Source: Meconema thalassinum (taxonomy: Eukaryota > Arthropoda > Insecta > Orthoptera > Tettigoniidae). Taken from it: DNA of 64,000 nucleotides. Shown piece after piece: positions 44,520 to 58,300 of this stretch. Positions within the stretch are counted from its first letter, which is position 1, and each line of letters begins with the position of its first letter. Location of the stretch: the NCBI GenBank assembly GCA_946902985.2, contig CAMPQE020000053.1, forward strand, positions 1,116,001 through 1,180,000. The letters are read 5' to 3'. The notes under the pieces are model-generated. The model saw only the letters and a program-made list of their open reading frames with translations. It was not told the origin of the DNA and ran no database searches. The position numbers and the translations under genes are program-made.

Positions 44520-45055
44520 AAAGTGCCTTATATCTACTAGGGCTTGGTGCAACCTGTGTACCATTACTGTTGCCACTACTAATCTACCTTATATCTACTA
44601 GGGCTTGGTGCAACCTGTGTACCATCACTGTTGCCACTACTAATCTACCTTATATATACTAGGGCTTGGTGCAACCTGTGTACCATCACTGTTGACACTA
44701 CTAATCTACCTTATATCTACTAGGGCTTGGCGCAACCTGTATACCATCACTGTTGCCACTACTAATCTACCTCTTATCTACTAGGGCTTGGCGCAACCTG
44801 TATATCATCACTGTTGCCACTACTAATCTACCTTATATCTACTAGGGCTTGGCGCAACCTGTATTCCATCACTGTTGACAATACTAATCTACCTCTTATC
44901 TACTAGGGCTTGGCGCAACCTGTATACCATCACTGTTGCCACTACTAATCTACCTTATATCTACTAGGGCTTGGCGCAACCTGTATATCATCACTGTTGC
45001 CACTACTAATCTACCTTATATCTACTAGGGCTTGGCGCAACCTGTATATCATAAC
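44520..45055 (+). repeat. Variant cassette A, copy 6
   Basis: AAAGTG at 44520 and CATAAC at 45050, exactly 7,932 bp after copy 5. One monomer has GACAATACTAATC near 44878, where copy 5 has GACACTACTAATC. Confidence 0.9.
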
Positions 45056-45200
45056 TGTTGCCACTACTAATCTACCTTATATCTACTAGGGCTTGGTGCA
45101 ACCTGTGTACCATCACTGTTGCCACTACTAATCTACCTTATATCTACTAGGGCTTGGCGCAACCTGTATACCATCACTGTTGCCACTACTAATCTACCTT

Positions 45201-46370
45201 ATATCCATTAGGGCTTAGGGCAACCTGTATACCATCACTGTTGACACTACCAATCTACCTTATATCCACTAGGGCTTAGGGCAACCTGTATACCATCACT
45301 GTTGACACTACCAATCTACCGTATATCCACTAGGGCTTAGGGCAACCTGTATACCATCACTGTTGCCACTACTAATCTACCTTATATCCACTAGGGCTTA
45401 GGGCAACCTGTATACCATCACTGTTGACACTCTCAATCTACCTTATATCCACTATGGCTTAGGGCAACCTGTATACCATCACTGTTGCCACAACCAATCT
45501 ACCTTATATCTACTAGGGCTTGGCGCAACCTGTATACCATCACTGTTGACACTACTAATTTACCTTATATCTACTAGGGCTGGGCGCAACCTGCTCACCA
45601 TCACTGTTGCCACTACTAATCTACCTTATATCTACTAGGGCTTGGCGCAACCTGTATACCATCACTGTAGCCACTACTAATCTGCCTTATATCTACTAAA
45701 GATTGGTGCAACCTGCATACCACCACTGTTGACACTACTAATCTAACTTATATCCACTAGGGCGTGGCGCAACATGTATACCATCACTGTTGACACTACT
45801 AATTTACCTTATATCTACTAGGGCTTGGCGCAACCTGTATTCCATCACTGTTGACACTACTAATCTACCTTATATCTACTAGGGCTTGGCGCAACCTGTA
45901 TTCCATCACTGTTGACACTACTAATTCACCTTATATCTACTAGGGCTTGGCGCAACCTATATACCATCACTGTTGACACTACTAATTTACCTTATATCTA
46001 CTAGGGCTGGGCGCAACCTGCTCACCATCACTGTTGCCACTACTAATCTACCTTATATCTACTAGGGCTTGGCGTAACCTGTATACCATCACTGTTGCCA
46101 CTACTAATCTGCCTTATATCTACTAGGGATTGGTGCAACCTGCATACCACCACTGTTGACACTACTAATCTACCTTATATCCACTAGGGCTTGGCGCAAC
46201 CTGTATACCATCACTCTTGCCACTACTAATCTACCTTATATTTACTAGGGCTTGGTGCATCCTGTATACCGTCACTGTTGCCACTACTAATCTACCTTAT
46301 ATCTACTAGGGATTGGTGCAACCTGTATACCATCATTGTTGACACTACTAATCTACCTTATATCTACTAT
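45201..46370 (+). repeat. Variant block B, copy 3
   Basis: Third occurrence of the GGGCTTAGGGC monomers (45201-45500) and of the GCTGGGCGCAACCTGCTC series, 7,932 bp after copy 2. It shares the CATTAGGGC start, CAACATGTATACC and CATCATTG variants with copy 2 rather than with copy 1, which supports copies 2 and 3 being the most recently separated. Confidence 0.88.
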
Positions 46371-48131
46371 GGCTTGGCGCAACCTGTGTACCATCACTGT
46401 TGCCACTACTAATCTACCTTATATCTACTAGGGCTTGGTGCAACCTGTGTACCATCACTGTTGCCACTACTAATCTGCCTTATATCTACTAGGGCTTGGT
46501 GCAACCTGTGTACCATCACTGTTGCCACTACTAATCTACCTTATATCTACTAGGGCTTGGTGCAACCTGTGTACCATCACTGTTGCCACTACTAATCTAC
46601 CTTATATCTACTAGGGCTTGGTGCATCCTGTATACCGTCACTGTTGCCACTACTAATCTACCTTATATCTACTAGGGCTTGGTGCAACCTGTATACCATC
46701 ACTGTTGCCACTACTAATCTGCCTTATATCTACTAGGGCTTGGCGCAACCTGTATACCATCACTGTTGCCACTACTAATCTACCTTATATCTACTAGGGC
46801 TTGGTGCAACCTGTGAACCATCACTGATGCCACTACTAATCTGCCTTATATCTACTAGGGCTTGGTGCAACCTGTGTACCATCACTGTTGCCACTACTAA
46901 TCTGCCTTATATCTACTAGGGCTTGGTGCAACCTGTGTACCATCACTGTTGCCACTACTAATCTACCTTATATCCACTAGGGCTTGGCGCAACCTGTATA
47001 CCATCACTGTTGCCACTACTAATCTACCTTATATCTACTAGGGCTTGGCGCAACCTATATACCATCACTGTTGCCACTACTAATCTGCCTTATATCTACT
47101 AGGGATTGGTGCAACCTGAATTCCACCAGTGTTGACACTACTAATCTACCTTATATCCACTAGGGCTTCGTGCAACTTGTGTACCATCACTGTTGCCACT
47201 ACTAATCTACCTTATATCTACTAGGGCTTGGCGCAACCTGTGTACCATCACTGTTGCCACTACTAATCTACCTTATATTTACTAGGGCTTGGCGCAACCT
47301 GTGTACCATCACTGTTGCCACTACTAATCTACCTTATATCTACTAGTGCTTGGCGCAACCTGTGTACCATCACTGTTGCCACTACTAATCTACCTTATAT
47401 CTACTAGGGCTTGGCGCAACCTGTGTACCATCACTGTTGCCACTACTAATCTACCTTATATCTACTAGGGATTGGTGCAACCTGTGTACCATCACTGTTG
47501 ACACTACTAATCTACCTTATATCTACTGGGGCTTGGTGCAACCTGTATACCATCACTGTTGACACTACTAATCTACCTTATATCTACTAGGGCTTGGTGC
47601 AACCTGTGTACCATCACTGTTGACACTACTAATCTGCCTTATATCTACTAGTGCTTGGTGCAACCTGTGTACCATCACTCTTGCCACTACTAATCTACCC
47701 TATATCTACTATGGCTTGGCGCAACCTGTATACCATCACTGTTGCCACTCCTAATCTACCTTATATCTACTAGGGCTTGGCGCAACCTGTATACCATCAC
47801 TGTTGCCACTACTAATCTGCCTTATATCTACTAGGGATTGGTGCAACCTGAATTCCACCAGTGTTGACACTACTAATCTACCTTATATCCACTAGGGCTT
47901 TGTGCAACTTGTGTACCATCACTGTTGCCACTACTAATCTACCTTATATCTACTAGGGCTTGGCGCAACCTGTGTACCATCACTGTTGCCACTACTAATC
48001 TACCTTATATCTACTAGGGCTTGGCGCAACCTGTGTACCATCACTGTTGCCACTACTAATCTACCTTATATCTACTAGGGCTTGGCGCAACCTGTGTACC
48101 ATCACTGTTGCCACTACTAATCTACCTTATA

Positions 48132-50329
48132 TCTACTAGGGATTGGTGCAACCTGTGTACCATCACTGTTGACACTACTAATCTACCTTATATCTACTGG
48201 GGCTTGGTGCAACCTGTATACCATCACTGTTGACACTACTAATCTATCTTATATCTACTAGGGCTTGGTGCAACCTGTATACCATCACTGTTGACACTAC
48301 TAATCTATCTTATATCTACTAGGGCTTGGTGCAACCTGTGTACCATCACTGTTGACACTACTAATCTGCCTTATATCTACTAGTGCTTGGTGCAACCTGT
48401 GTACCATCACTCTTGCCACTACTAATCTACCTTATATCTACTATGGCTTGGCGCAACCTGTGTACCATCACTGTTGCCACTACTAATCTACCTTATATCT
48501 ACTAGGGCTTGGTGCAACCTGTATACCATCACTGTTGACACTACTAATCTATCTTATATCTACTAGGGCTTGGTGGAAACCTGTATACCATCACTTTTGC
48601 CACTACTTATCTACCTTATATCCACTAGGGCTTGGCGCAACCCGTGTACTATCACTGTTGCCACTACTAATCTACCTTATATCTACTATGGCTTGGCGCA
48701 ACCTGTGTACCATCACTGTTGACACTACTAATCTACTTTATATCTACTATGGCTTGGCGCAACCTGTGTACCATCACTGTTGCCACTACTAATCTACCTT
48801 ATATCCACTAGGGCTTGGCGCAACCTGTGTACCATCACTGTTGCCACTACTAATCTACCTTATATCTACTATGGCTTGGCGCAACCTGTGTACCATCACT
48901 GTTGCCACTACTAATCTACCTTATATCTACTAGGGCTTGGCGCAACCTGTATACCATCACCGTTGCCACTACTAATCTACCTTATATCTACTAGGGCTTG
49001 GTGCAACCTGTATACCATCACTGTTGACACTACTAATCTATCTTATATCTACTAGGGCTTGGTGCAACCTGTATACCATCACTGTTGACACTACTAATCT
49101 ACCTTATATCTACTATGGCTTGGCGCAACCTGTGTACCATCACTGTTGCCACTACTAATCTACCTTATATCCACTAGGGCTTGGCGCAACCTGTGTACCA
49201 TCACTGTTGCCACTACTAATCTACCTTATATCTACTAGGGTTTGGCGCAACCTGTGTACCATCACTGTTGCCACTACTAATCTACCTTATATCCACTAGG
49301 GCTTGGCGCAACCTGTGTACCATCACTGTTGCCACTACTAATCTACCTTATATCTACTATGGCTTGGCGCAACCTGTGTACCATCACTGTTGCCACTACT
49401 AATCTACCTTACATCTACTAGGACTTGGCGCAACCTGTGTACCATCACTGTTGCCACTACTAATCTACCTTATATCTACTATGGCTTGGCGCAACCCGTA
49501 TACCATCACTGTTGCCACTACTAATCTACCTTATATCCACTATGGCTTGGCGCAACCTGTATACCGTCACTGTTGACACTACTAATCTACCTTATATCCA
49601 CTAGGGCTTGGTGCAACCTGTGTACCATCACTGTTGCCACTACTAATCTACCTTATATCCACTAGGGCTTGGTGCAACCTGTGTACCGTCACTGTTGACA
49701 CTACTAATCTACCTTATATCCACTAGGGCTTGGTGCAACCTGTGTACCATCACTGTTGCCACTACTAATCTACCTTATATCTACTATGGCTTGGCGCAAC
49801 CCGTATACCAACACTGTTGCCACTACTAATCTACCTTATACTACTAGGGCTTGGCGCAACCTGTATACCGTCACTGTTGACACTACTAATCTACCTTCTA
49901 TCCACTGGGGCTTGGTGCAACCTGTGTACCATCACTGTTGCCACTACTAATCTACCTTATATCTACTATGGCTTGGTGCAACCTGTATACCAACACTGTT
50001 GACACTACTAACCTACCTTATATCTACTAGGGCTTGGTGCATCCTGTATACCGTCACTGTTGACACTACTAATCTACCTTATATCCACTAGGGCTTGGTG
50101 CTACCTGTGTACCATCACTGTTGCCACTACTAATCTACCTTATATCTACTATGGCTTGGCGCAACCTGTGTACCATCACTGTTGCCACTACTAATCTACC
50201 TTATATCTACTAGGGATTGGTGCAACCTGTGTACCATCACTGTTGACACTAATAATCTACCTTACATCTACTGGGGCTTGGTGCAACCTGTATACCATCA
50301 CTGTTGACACTACTAATCTATCTTATATC
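48132..50329 (+). repeat. Satellite segment resembling 29.3-31.5 kb
   Basis: This carries a 62-bp monomer near 48577 (with TGGTGGAAACC, a G for C variant), the CTTATCTACC / CCCGTGTACTATC / CTACTTTATATC trimer at about 48.6-48.8 kb, repeated TACCGTCAC monomers, and a 60-bp monomer near 49838. The order matches 29.68-31.2 kb, with two more monomers here. Single-base novelties include GGACTTGG near 49422 and AACCTACC near 50010. Confidence 0.7.
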
Positions 50330-53300
50330 TACTAGGGCTTGGTGCAACCTGTATACCACCACTGTTGACACTACTAATCTACCTTATATCTACTAGGGCT
50401 TGGTGCAACCTGTGTACCATCACTGTTGACACTACTAATCTGCCTTATATCTACTAGTGCTTGGTGCAACCTGTGTACCATCACTCTTGCCACTACTAAT
50501 CTACCTTATATCAACTATGGCTTGGCGCAACCTGTGTACCATCACTGTTGCCACTACTAATCTACCTTATATCTACTAGGGCTTGGTGCAACCTGTATAC
50601 CATCACTGTTGACACTACTAAACTATCTTATATCTACTAGGGCTTGGTGCAAACCTGTATACCATCACTGTTGCCACTACTAATCTACCTTATATCCACT
50701 AGGGCTTGGCGCAACCTGTGTACTATCACTGTTGCCACTACTAATCTACCTTATATCTACTATGGCTTGGCGCAACCTGTGTACCATCACTGTTGACACT
50801 ACTAATCTACCTTATATCTACTATGGCTTGGCGCAACCTGTGTACCATCACTGTTGCCACTACTAATCTACCTTATATCCACTAGGGCTTGGCGCAACCT
50901 GTGTACCATCACTGTTGCCACTACTAATCTACCTTATATCTACTATGGCTTGGCGCAACCTGTGTACCATCACTGTTGCCACTACTAATCTACCTTATAT
51001 CTACTAGGGCTTGGCGCAACCTGTATACCATCACCGTTGCCACTACTAATCTACCTTATATCTACTAGGGCTTGATGCAACCTGTATACCATCACTGTTG
51101 ACACTACTAATCTATCTTATATCTACTAGGGCTTGGTGCAACCTGTATACCTTCACTGTTGACACTACTAATCTACCTTATATCTACTATGGCTTGGCGC
51201 AACCTGTGTACCATCACTGTTGCCACTACTAATCTACCTTATATCCACTAGGGCTTGGCGCAACCTGTGTACCATCACTGTTGCCACTACTAATCTACCT
51301 TATATCTACTATGGCTTGGCGCAACCTGTGTACCATCGCTGTTGCCACTACTAATCTACCTTATATCTACTATGGCTTGGCTCAACCTGTATACCATCAC
51401 TGTTGCCACTACTAATCTACCTTATAACTACTATGGCTTGGCGCAACCTGTGTACCATCACTGTTGCCACTACTAATCTACCTTATATCTACTAGGGCTT
51501 GGCGCAACCTGTATACCATCACTGTTGCCACTACTAATCTACCTTATATCTACTGGGGCTTGGCGCAACCTGTATACCATCACTGTTGACACTACTAATT
51601 CACCTTATATCTACTAGGGCTTGGCGCAACCTGTATACCATCACTGTTGCCACTACTTATCTACCTTATATCTACTGTGGCTTGACGCAACCTGTATACC
51701 ATCACTGTTGACACTACTAATCTACCTTATATCTACTAGGCTTGGCGAAACCTTTATACCATCACTGTTGCCACTACTAATCTCCCTTATATCTACTAGG
51801 GCTTGGCGCAACCTGTATACCATCACTTTTGCCACTACTAATCTACCTTATACTACTAGGGCTTGGCGCAACCTGTATACCATCACTGTTGCCACTACTA
51901 ATGTACCTTATATCTACTAGGGCTTGTTGCAACCTGTGTACCATCACTGTTGCCGCTACTAATCTACCTTATATTTACTAGGGCTTGGTGCAACCTGTGT
52001 ACCATCACTGTTGCCACTACTAATCTACCTTATATCTACTGGGGCTTGGCGCAACCTGTATTCCATCACTGTTGACACTACTAATTCACCTTATATCTAC
52101 TAGGGCTTGGCGCAACCTGTATACCATCACTGTTGCCACTACTAATCTACCTTATATCTACTAGGGCTTGGTGCAACCTGTGTACCATCACTGTTGCCAC
52201 TACTAATCTACCTTATATCTACTAGGGCTTGGCGAAACCTGTATACCATCACTGTTGCCACTACTAATCTACCTTATACTACTAGGGCTTGGCGCAACCT
52301 GTAAACCATCACTGTTGCCAGTACTAATCTACCTTATATCTACTAGGGCTTGTTGCAACCTGTGTACCATCACTGTTGCCATTACTAATCTACCTTATAT
52401 CTACTAGGGCTTGGTGCAACCTGTGTACCATCACTGTTGCCGCTACTAATCTACCTTATATCTACTAGGGCTTGGCGCAACCTGTATTCCATCACTGCTG
52501 ACACTACTAATTCACGTTATATCTACTAGGGCTTGGCGCAACCTGTATACCATCACTGTTGACACTACTAATTTACCTTATATCTACTAGGGCTGGGCGT
52601 AACCTGCTCACCATCACTGTTGCCACTACTAATCTACCTTATATCTACTAGGGCTTGGCGCAACCTGTATACCATCACTGTTGCCACTACTTATCTGCCT
52701 TATATCTACTAGGGATTGGTGCAACCTGCATACCACCACTGTTGACACTACTAATCTACCTTATATCCACTAGGGCTTGGTGCAACCTGTATTCCATCAC
52801 TGTTGACACTACTAATCTACCTTATATCCACTAGGGCTTGGCGCAACCTGTATTCCATCACTGTTGACACTACTAATCTACCTTATATCTACTAGGGCTT
52901 GGCGCAACCTGTATACCATTACTGTTGACACTACTAATTTACCTTATATCTACTAGGGCTGGGCGCAACCTGCTCACCACCACTGTTGCCACTACTAATC
53001 TACCTTATATCTACTAGGGCTTGGCGCAACCTGTATACCATCACTGTTGCCACTACTAAACTACCTTATATCTACTAGGGCTTGGTGCAACCTGTGTACC
53101 ATCACTGTTGCCACTACTAATCTACCTTATATCTACTAGTGCTTGGTGCAACCTGTGTACCATCACTCTTGCCACTACTAATCTACCTTATATCTACTAT
53201 GGCTTGGCGCAACCTGTGTACCATCACTGTTGCCACTACTAATCTACCTTATATCTACTAGGGCTTGGTGCAACCTGTATACCATCACTGTTGACAATAC

Positions 53301-55390
53301 TAATCTATCTTATATCTACTAGGGCTTGGTGCAAACCTGTATACCATCACTGTTGCCACTACTTATCTACCTTATATCCACTAGGGCTTGGCCCAACCCG
53401 TGTACTATCACTGTTGCCACTACTAATCTACCTTATATCTACTATGGCTTGGCGCAACCTGTGTACCATCACTGTTGACACTACTAATCTACCTTATATC
53501 TACTATGGCTAGGCGCAACCTGTGTACCATCACTGTTGCCACTACTAATCTACCTTATATCCACTAGGGCTTGGCGCAACCTGTGTACCATCACTGTTGC
53601 CACTACTAATCTACCTTATATCTACTATGGCTTGGCGCAACCTGTGTACCATCACTGTTGCCACTACTAATCTACCTTATATCTACTAGGGCTTGGCGCA
53701 ACCTGTATACCATCACCGTTGCCACTACTAATCTACCTTATATCTACTAGGGCTTGGTGCAACCTGTATACCATCACTGTTGACACTACTAATCTATCTT
53801 ATATCTAGTAGGGCTTGGTGCAACCTGTATACCATCACTGTTGACACTACTAATCTACCTTATATCTACTATGGCTTGGCGCAACCTGTGTACCATCACT
53901 GTTGCCACTACTAATCTACCTTATATCCACTAGGGCTTGGCGCAACCTGTGTACCATCACTGTTGCCACTACTAATCTACCTTATATCTACTATGGCTTG
54001 GCGCAACCTGTGTACCATCGCTGTTGCCACTACTAATCTACCTTATATCTACTATGGCTTGGCGCAACCTGTATACCAACACTGTTGCCACTACTAATCT
54101 ACCTTATATCTACTATGGCTTGGCGCAACCTGTGTACCATCACTGTTGCCACTACTAATCTACCTTATATCTACTAGGGCTTGGCGCAACCTGTGTACCA
54201 TCACTGTTGCCACTACTAATCTACCTTATATCTACTAGGGCTTGGCGCAACCTGTGTACCATCACTGTTGCCACTACTAATCTACCTTATATCTACTAGG
54301 GCTTGGCGCAACCTGTGTACCATCACTGTTGCCACTACTAATCTACCTTATATCTACTAGGGATTGGTGCAACCTGTGTACCATCACTGTTGACACTACT
54401 AATCTACCTTATATCTACTGGGGCTTGGTGCAACCTGTATACCATCACTGTTGACACTACTAATCTATCTTATATCTACTAGGGCTTGGTGCAACCTGTA
54501 TACCATCACTGTTGACACTACTAATCTACCTTATATCTACTAGGGCTTGGTGCAACCTGTGTACCATCACTGTTGACACTACTAATCTGCCTTATATCTA
54601 CTAGTGCTTGGTGCAACCTGTGTACCATCACTCTTGCCACTACTAATCTACCTTATATCAACTATGGCTTGGCGCAACCTGTGTACCATCACTGTTGCCA
54701 CTACTAATCTACCTTATATCTACTAGGGCTTGGTGCAACCTGTATACCATCACTGTTGACACTACTAATCTATCTTATATCTACTAGAGCTTGGTGCAAA
54801 CCTGTATACCATCACTGTTGCCACTACTAATCTACCTTATATCCACTATGGCTTGGCGCAACCTGTGTACCATCACTGTTGACACTACTAATCTACCTTA
54901 TATCTACTATGGCTTGGCGCAACCTGTGTACCATCACTGTTGCCACTACTAATCTACCTTATACTACTAGGGCTTGGCGCAACCTGTAAACCATCACTGT
55001 TGCCAGTACTAATCTACCTTATATCTACTAGGGCTTGTTGCAACCTGTGTACCATCACTGTTGCCACTACTAATCTACCTTATATCTACTAGGGCTTGGT
55101 GCAACCTGTGTACCATCACTGTTGCCGCTACTAATCTACCTTATATCTACTAGGGCTTGGCGCAACCTGTATTCCATCACTGCTGACACTACTAATTCAC
55201 GTTATATCTACTAGGGCTTGGCGCAACCTGTATACCATCACTGTTGACACTACTAATTTACCTTATATCTACTAGGGCTGGGCGCAACCTGCTCACCATC
55301 ACTGTTGCCACTACTAATCTACCTTATATCTACTAGGGCTTGGCGCAACCTGTATACCATCACTGTTGCCACTACTTATCTGCCTTATAT
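50330..55390 (+). repeat. Tandem duplication of about 5.06 kb, copy 1
   Basis: The rare variants ATCAACTATGG near 50510, TATAACTACTATGG near 51424, CTACTGTGGCTTGACGC near 51673, CTACTAGGCTTGGCGAAACC near 51734 (one base short), CTCCCTTATATC near 51782, AATGTACC near 51900 and GTAAACCATC at 52301 recur 5,001 bp downstream in copy 2. At its left end the offset is 5,062 bp, because copy 2 lacks one monomer near 55.63 kb. Late in the unit it returns to 5,062 because copy 1 lacks one monomer near 54.85 kb. A GTAAACC series occurs twice within the unit (52301 and 54986). Confidence 0.82.
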
Positions 55391-58300
55391 CTACTAGGGC
55401 TTGGTGCAACCTGTATACCATCACTGTTGACACTACTAATCTACCTTATATCTACTAGGGCTTGGTGCAACCTGTGTACCATCACTGTTGACACTACTAA
55501 TCTGCCTTATATCTACTAGTGCTTGGTGCAACCTGTGTACCATCACTCTTGCCACTACTAATCTACCTTATATCAACTATGGCTTGGCGCAACCTGTGTA
55601 CCATCACTGTTGCCACTACTAATCTACCTTATATCTACTAGGGCTTGGTGCAAACCTGTATACCATCACTGTTGCCACTACTAATCTACCTTATATCCAC
55701 TAGGGCTTGGCGCAACCTGTGTACTATCACTGTTGCCACTACTAATCTACCTTATATCTACTATGGCTTGGCGCAACCTGTGTACCATCACTGTTGACAC
55801 TACTAATCTACCTTATATCTACTATGGCTTGGCGCAACCTGTGTACCATCACTGTTGCCACTACTAATCTACCTTATATCCACTAGGGCTTGGCGCAACC
55901 TGTGTACCATCACTGTTGCCACTACTAATCTACCTTATATCTACTATGGCTTGGCGCAACCTGTGTACCATCACTGTTGCCACTACTAATCTACCTTATA
56001 TCTACTAGGGCTTGGCGCAACCTGTATGCCATCACCGTTGCCACTACTAATCTACCTTATATCTACTAGGGCTTGATGCAACCTGTATACCATCACTGTT
56101 GACACTACTAATCTATCTTATATCTACTAGGGCTTGGTGCAACCTGTATACCATCACTGTTGACACTACTAATCTACCTTATATCTACTATGGCTTGGCG
56201 CAACCTGTGTACCATCACTGTTGCCACTACTAATCTACCTTATATCCACTAGGGCTTGGCGCAACCTGTGTGCCATCACTGTTGCCACTACTAATCTACC
56301 TTATATCTACTATGGCTTGGCGCAACCTGTGTACCATCGCTGTTGCCACTACTAATCTACCTTATATCTACTATGGCTTGGCGCAACCTGTATACCATCA
56401 CTGTTGCCACTACTAATCTACCTTATAACTACTATGGCTTGGCGCAACCTGTGTACCATCACTGTTGCCACTACTAATCTACCTTATATCTACTAGGGCT
56501 TGGCGCAACCTGTATACCATCACTGTTGCCACTACTAATCTACCTTATATCTACTGGGGCTTGGCGCAACCTGTATACCATCACTGTTGACACTACTAAT
56601 TCACCTTATATCTACTAGGGCTTGGCGCAACCTGTATACCATCACTGTTGCCACTACTTATCTACCTTATATCTACTGTGGCTTGACGCAACCTGTATAC
56701 CATCACTGTTGACACTACTAATCTACCTTATAACTACTAGGCTTGGCGAAACCTTTATACCATCACTGTTGCCACTACTAATCTCCCTTATATCTACTAG
56801 GGCTTGGCGCAACCTGTATACCATCACTTTTGCCACTACTAATCTACCTTATACTACTAGGGCTTGGCGCAACCTGTATACCATCACTGTTGCCACTACT
56901 AATGTACCTTATATCTACTAGGGCTTGTTGCAACCTGTGTACCATCACTGTTGCCACTACTAATCTACCTTATATTTACTAGGGCTTGGTGCAACCTGTG
57001 TACCATCACTGTTGCCACTACTAATCTACCTTATATCTACTGGGGCTTGGCGCAACCTGTATTCCATCACTGTTGACACTACTAATTCACCTTATATCTA
57101 CTAGGGCTTGGCGCAACCTGTATACCATCACTGTTGCCACTACTAATCTACCTTATATCTACTAGGGCTTGGTGCAACCTGTGTACCATCACTGTTGCCA
57201 CTACTAATCTACCTTATATCTACTAGGGCTTGGCGAAACCTGTATACCATCACTGTTGCCACTACTAATCTACCTTATACTACTAGGGCTTGGCGCAACC
57301 TGTAAACCATCACTGTTGCCAGTACTAATCTACCTTATATCTACTAGGGCTTGTTGCAACCTGTGTACCATCACTGTTGCCATTACTAATCTACCTTATA
57401 TCTACTAGGGCTTGGTGCAACCTGTGTAATATCACTGTTGCCGCTACTAATCTACCTTATATCTACTAGGGCTTGGCGCAACCTGTATTCCATCACTGCT
57501 GACACTACTAATTCACGTTATATCTACTAGGGCTTGGCGCAACCTGTATACCATCACTGTTGACACTACTAATTTACCTTATATCTACTAGGGCTGGGCG
57601 CAACCTGCTCACCATCACAGTTGCCACTACTAATCTACCTTATATCTACTAGGGCTTGGCGCAACCTGTATACCATCACTGTTGCCACTACTTATCTGCC
57701 TTATATCTACTAGGGATTGGTGCAACCTGCATACCACCACTGTTGACACTACTAATCTACCTTATATCCACTAGGGCTTGGTGCAACCTGTATTCCATCA
57801 CTGTTGACACTACTAATCTACCTTATATCCACTAGGGCTTGGCGCAACCTGTATTCCATCACTGTTGACACTACTAATCTACCTTATATCTACTAGGGCT
57901 TGGCGCAACCTGTATACCATCACTGTTGACACTACTAATTTACCTTATATCTACTAGGGCTGGGCGCAACCTGCTCACCACCACTGTTGCCACTACTAAT
58001 CTACCTTATATCTACTAGGGCTTGGCGCAACCTGTATACCATCACTGTTGCCACTACTAAACTACCTTATATCTACTAGGGCTTGGTGCAACCTGTGTAC
58101 CATCACTGTTGCCATTACTAATCTACCTTATATCTACTAGTGCTTGGTGCAACCTGTGTACCATCACTCTTGCCACTACTAATCTACCTTATATTTACTA
58201 TGGCTTGGCGCAACCTGTGTACCATCACTGTTGCCACTACTAATCTACCTTATATCTACTAGGGCTTGGTGCAACCTGTATACCATCACTGTTGACACTA

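Larger units (their letters stand above)
40200..48131 (+). repeat. 7,932-bp tandem duplication, copy 2
   Basis: This directly abuts copy 1 with no intervening sequence. I noticed about a dozen single-base differences from copy 1, including GTTGGCACT at 34014 against GTTGACACT at 41946, CTACGTTA against CTACTTTA near 42507, GTGCGACC near 43693, CTTGTCGC near 44363, CTAACTTAT near 45742, CTCTCAATC near 45431, CCTATATACC near 47057 and CTACCCTAT near 47697. I saw no indel between the copies. The match stops at about 48132, where GGGATTGGTGC replaces the expected GGGCTTGGTGC. Confidence 0.9.

Noticed and set aside
32268..48131. Assembly error creating a false 7.9-kb duplication
   Set aside because: The copies carry about a dozen distinct single-base differences spread along their length, which argues for two real loci. 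Read depth was not available, so this stays open but is not the favoured reading.
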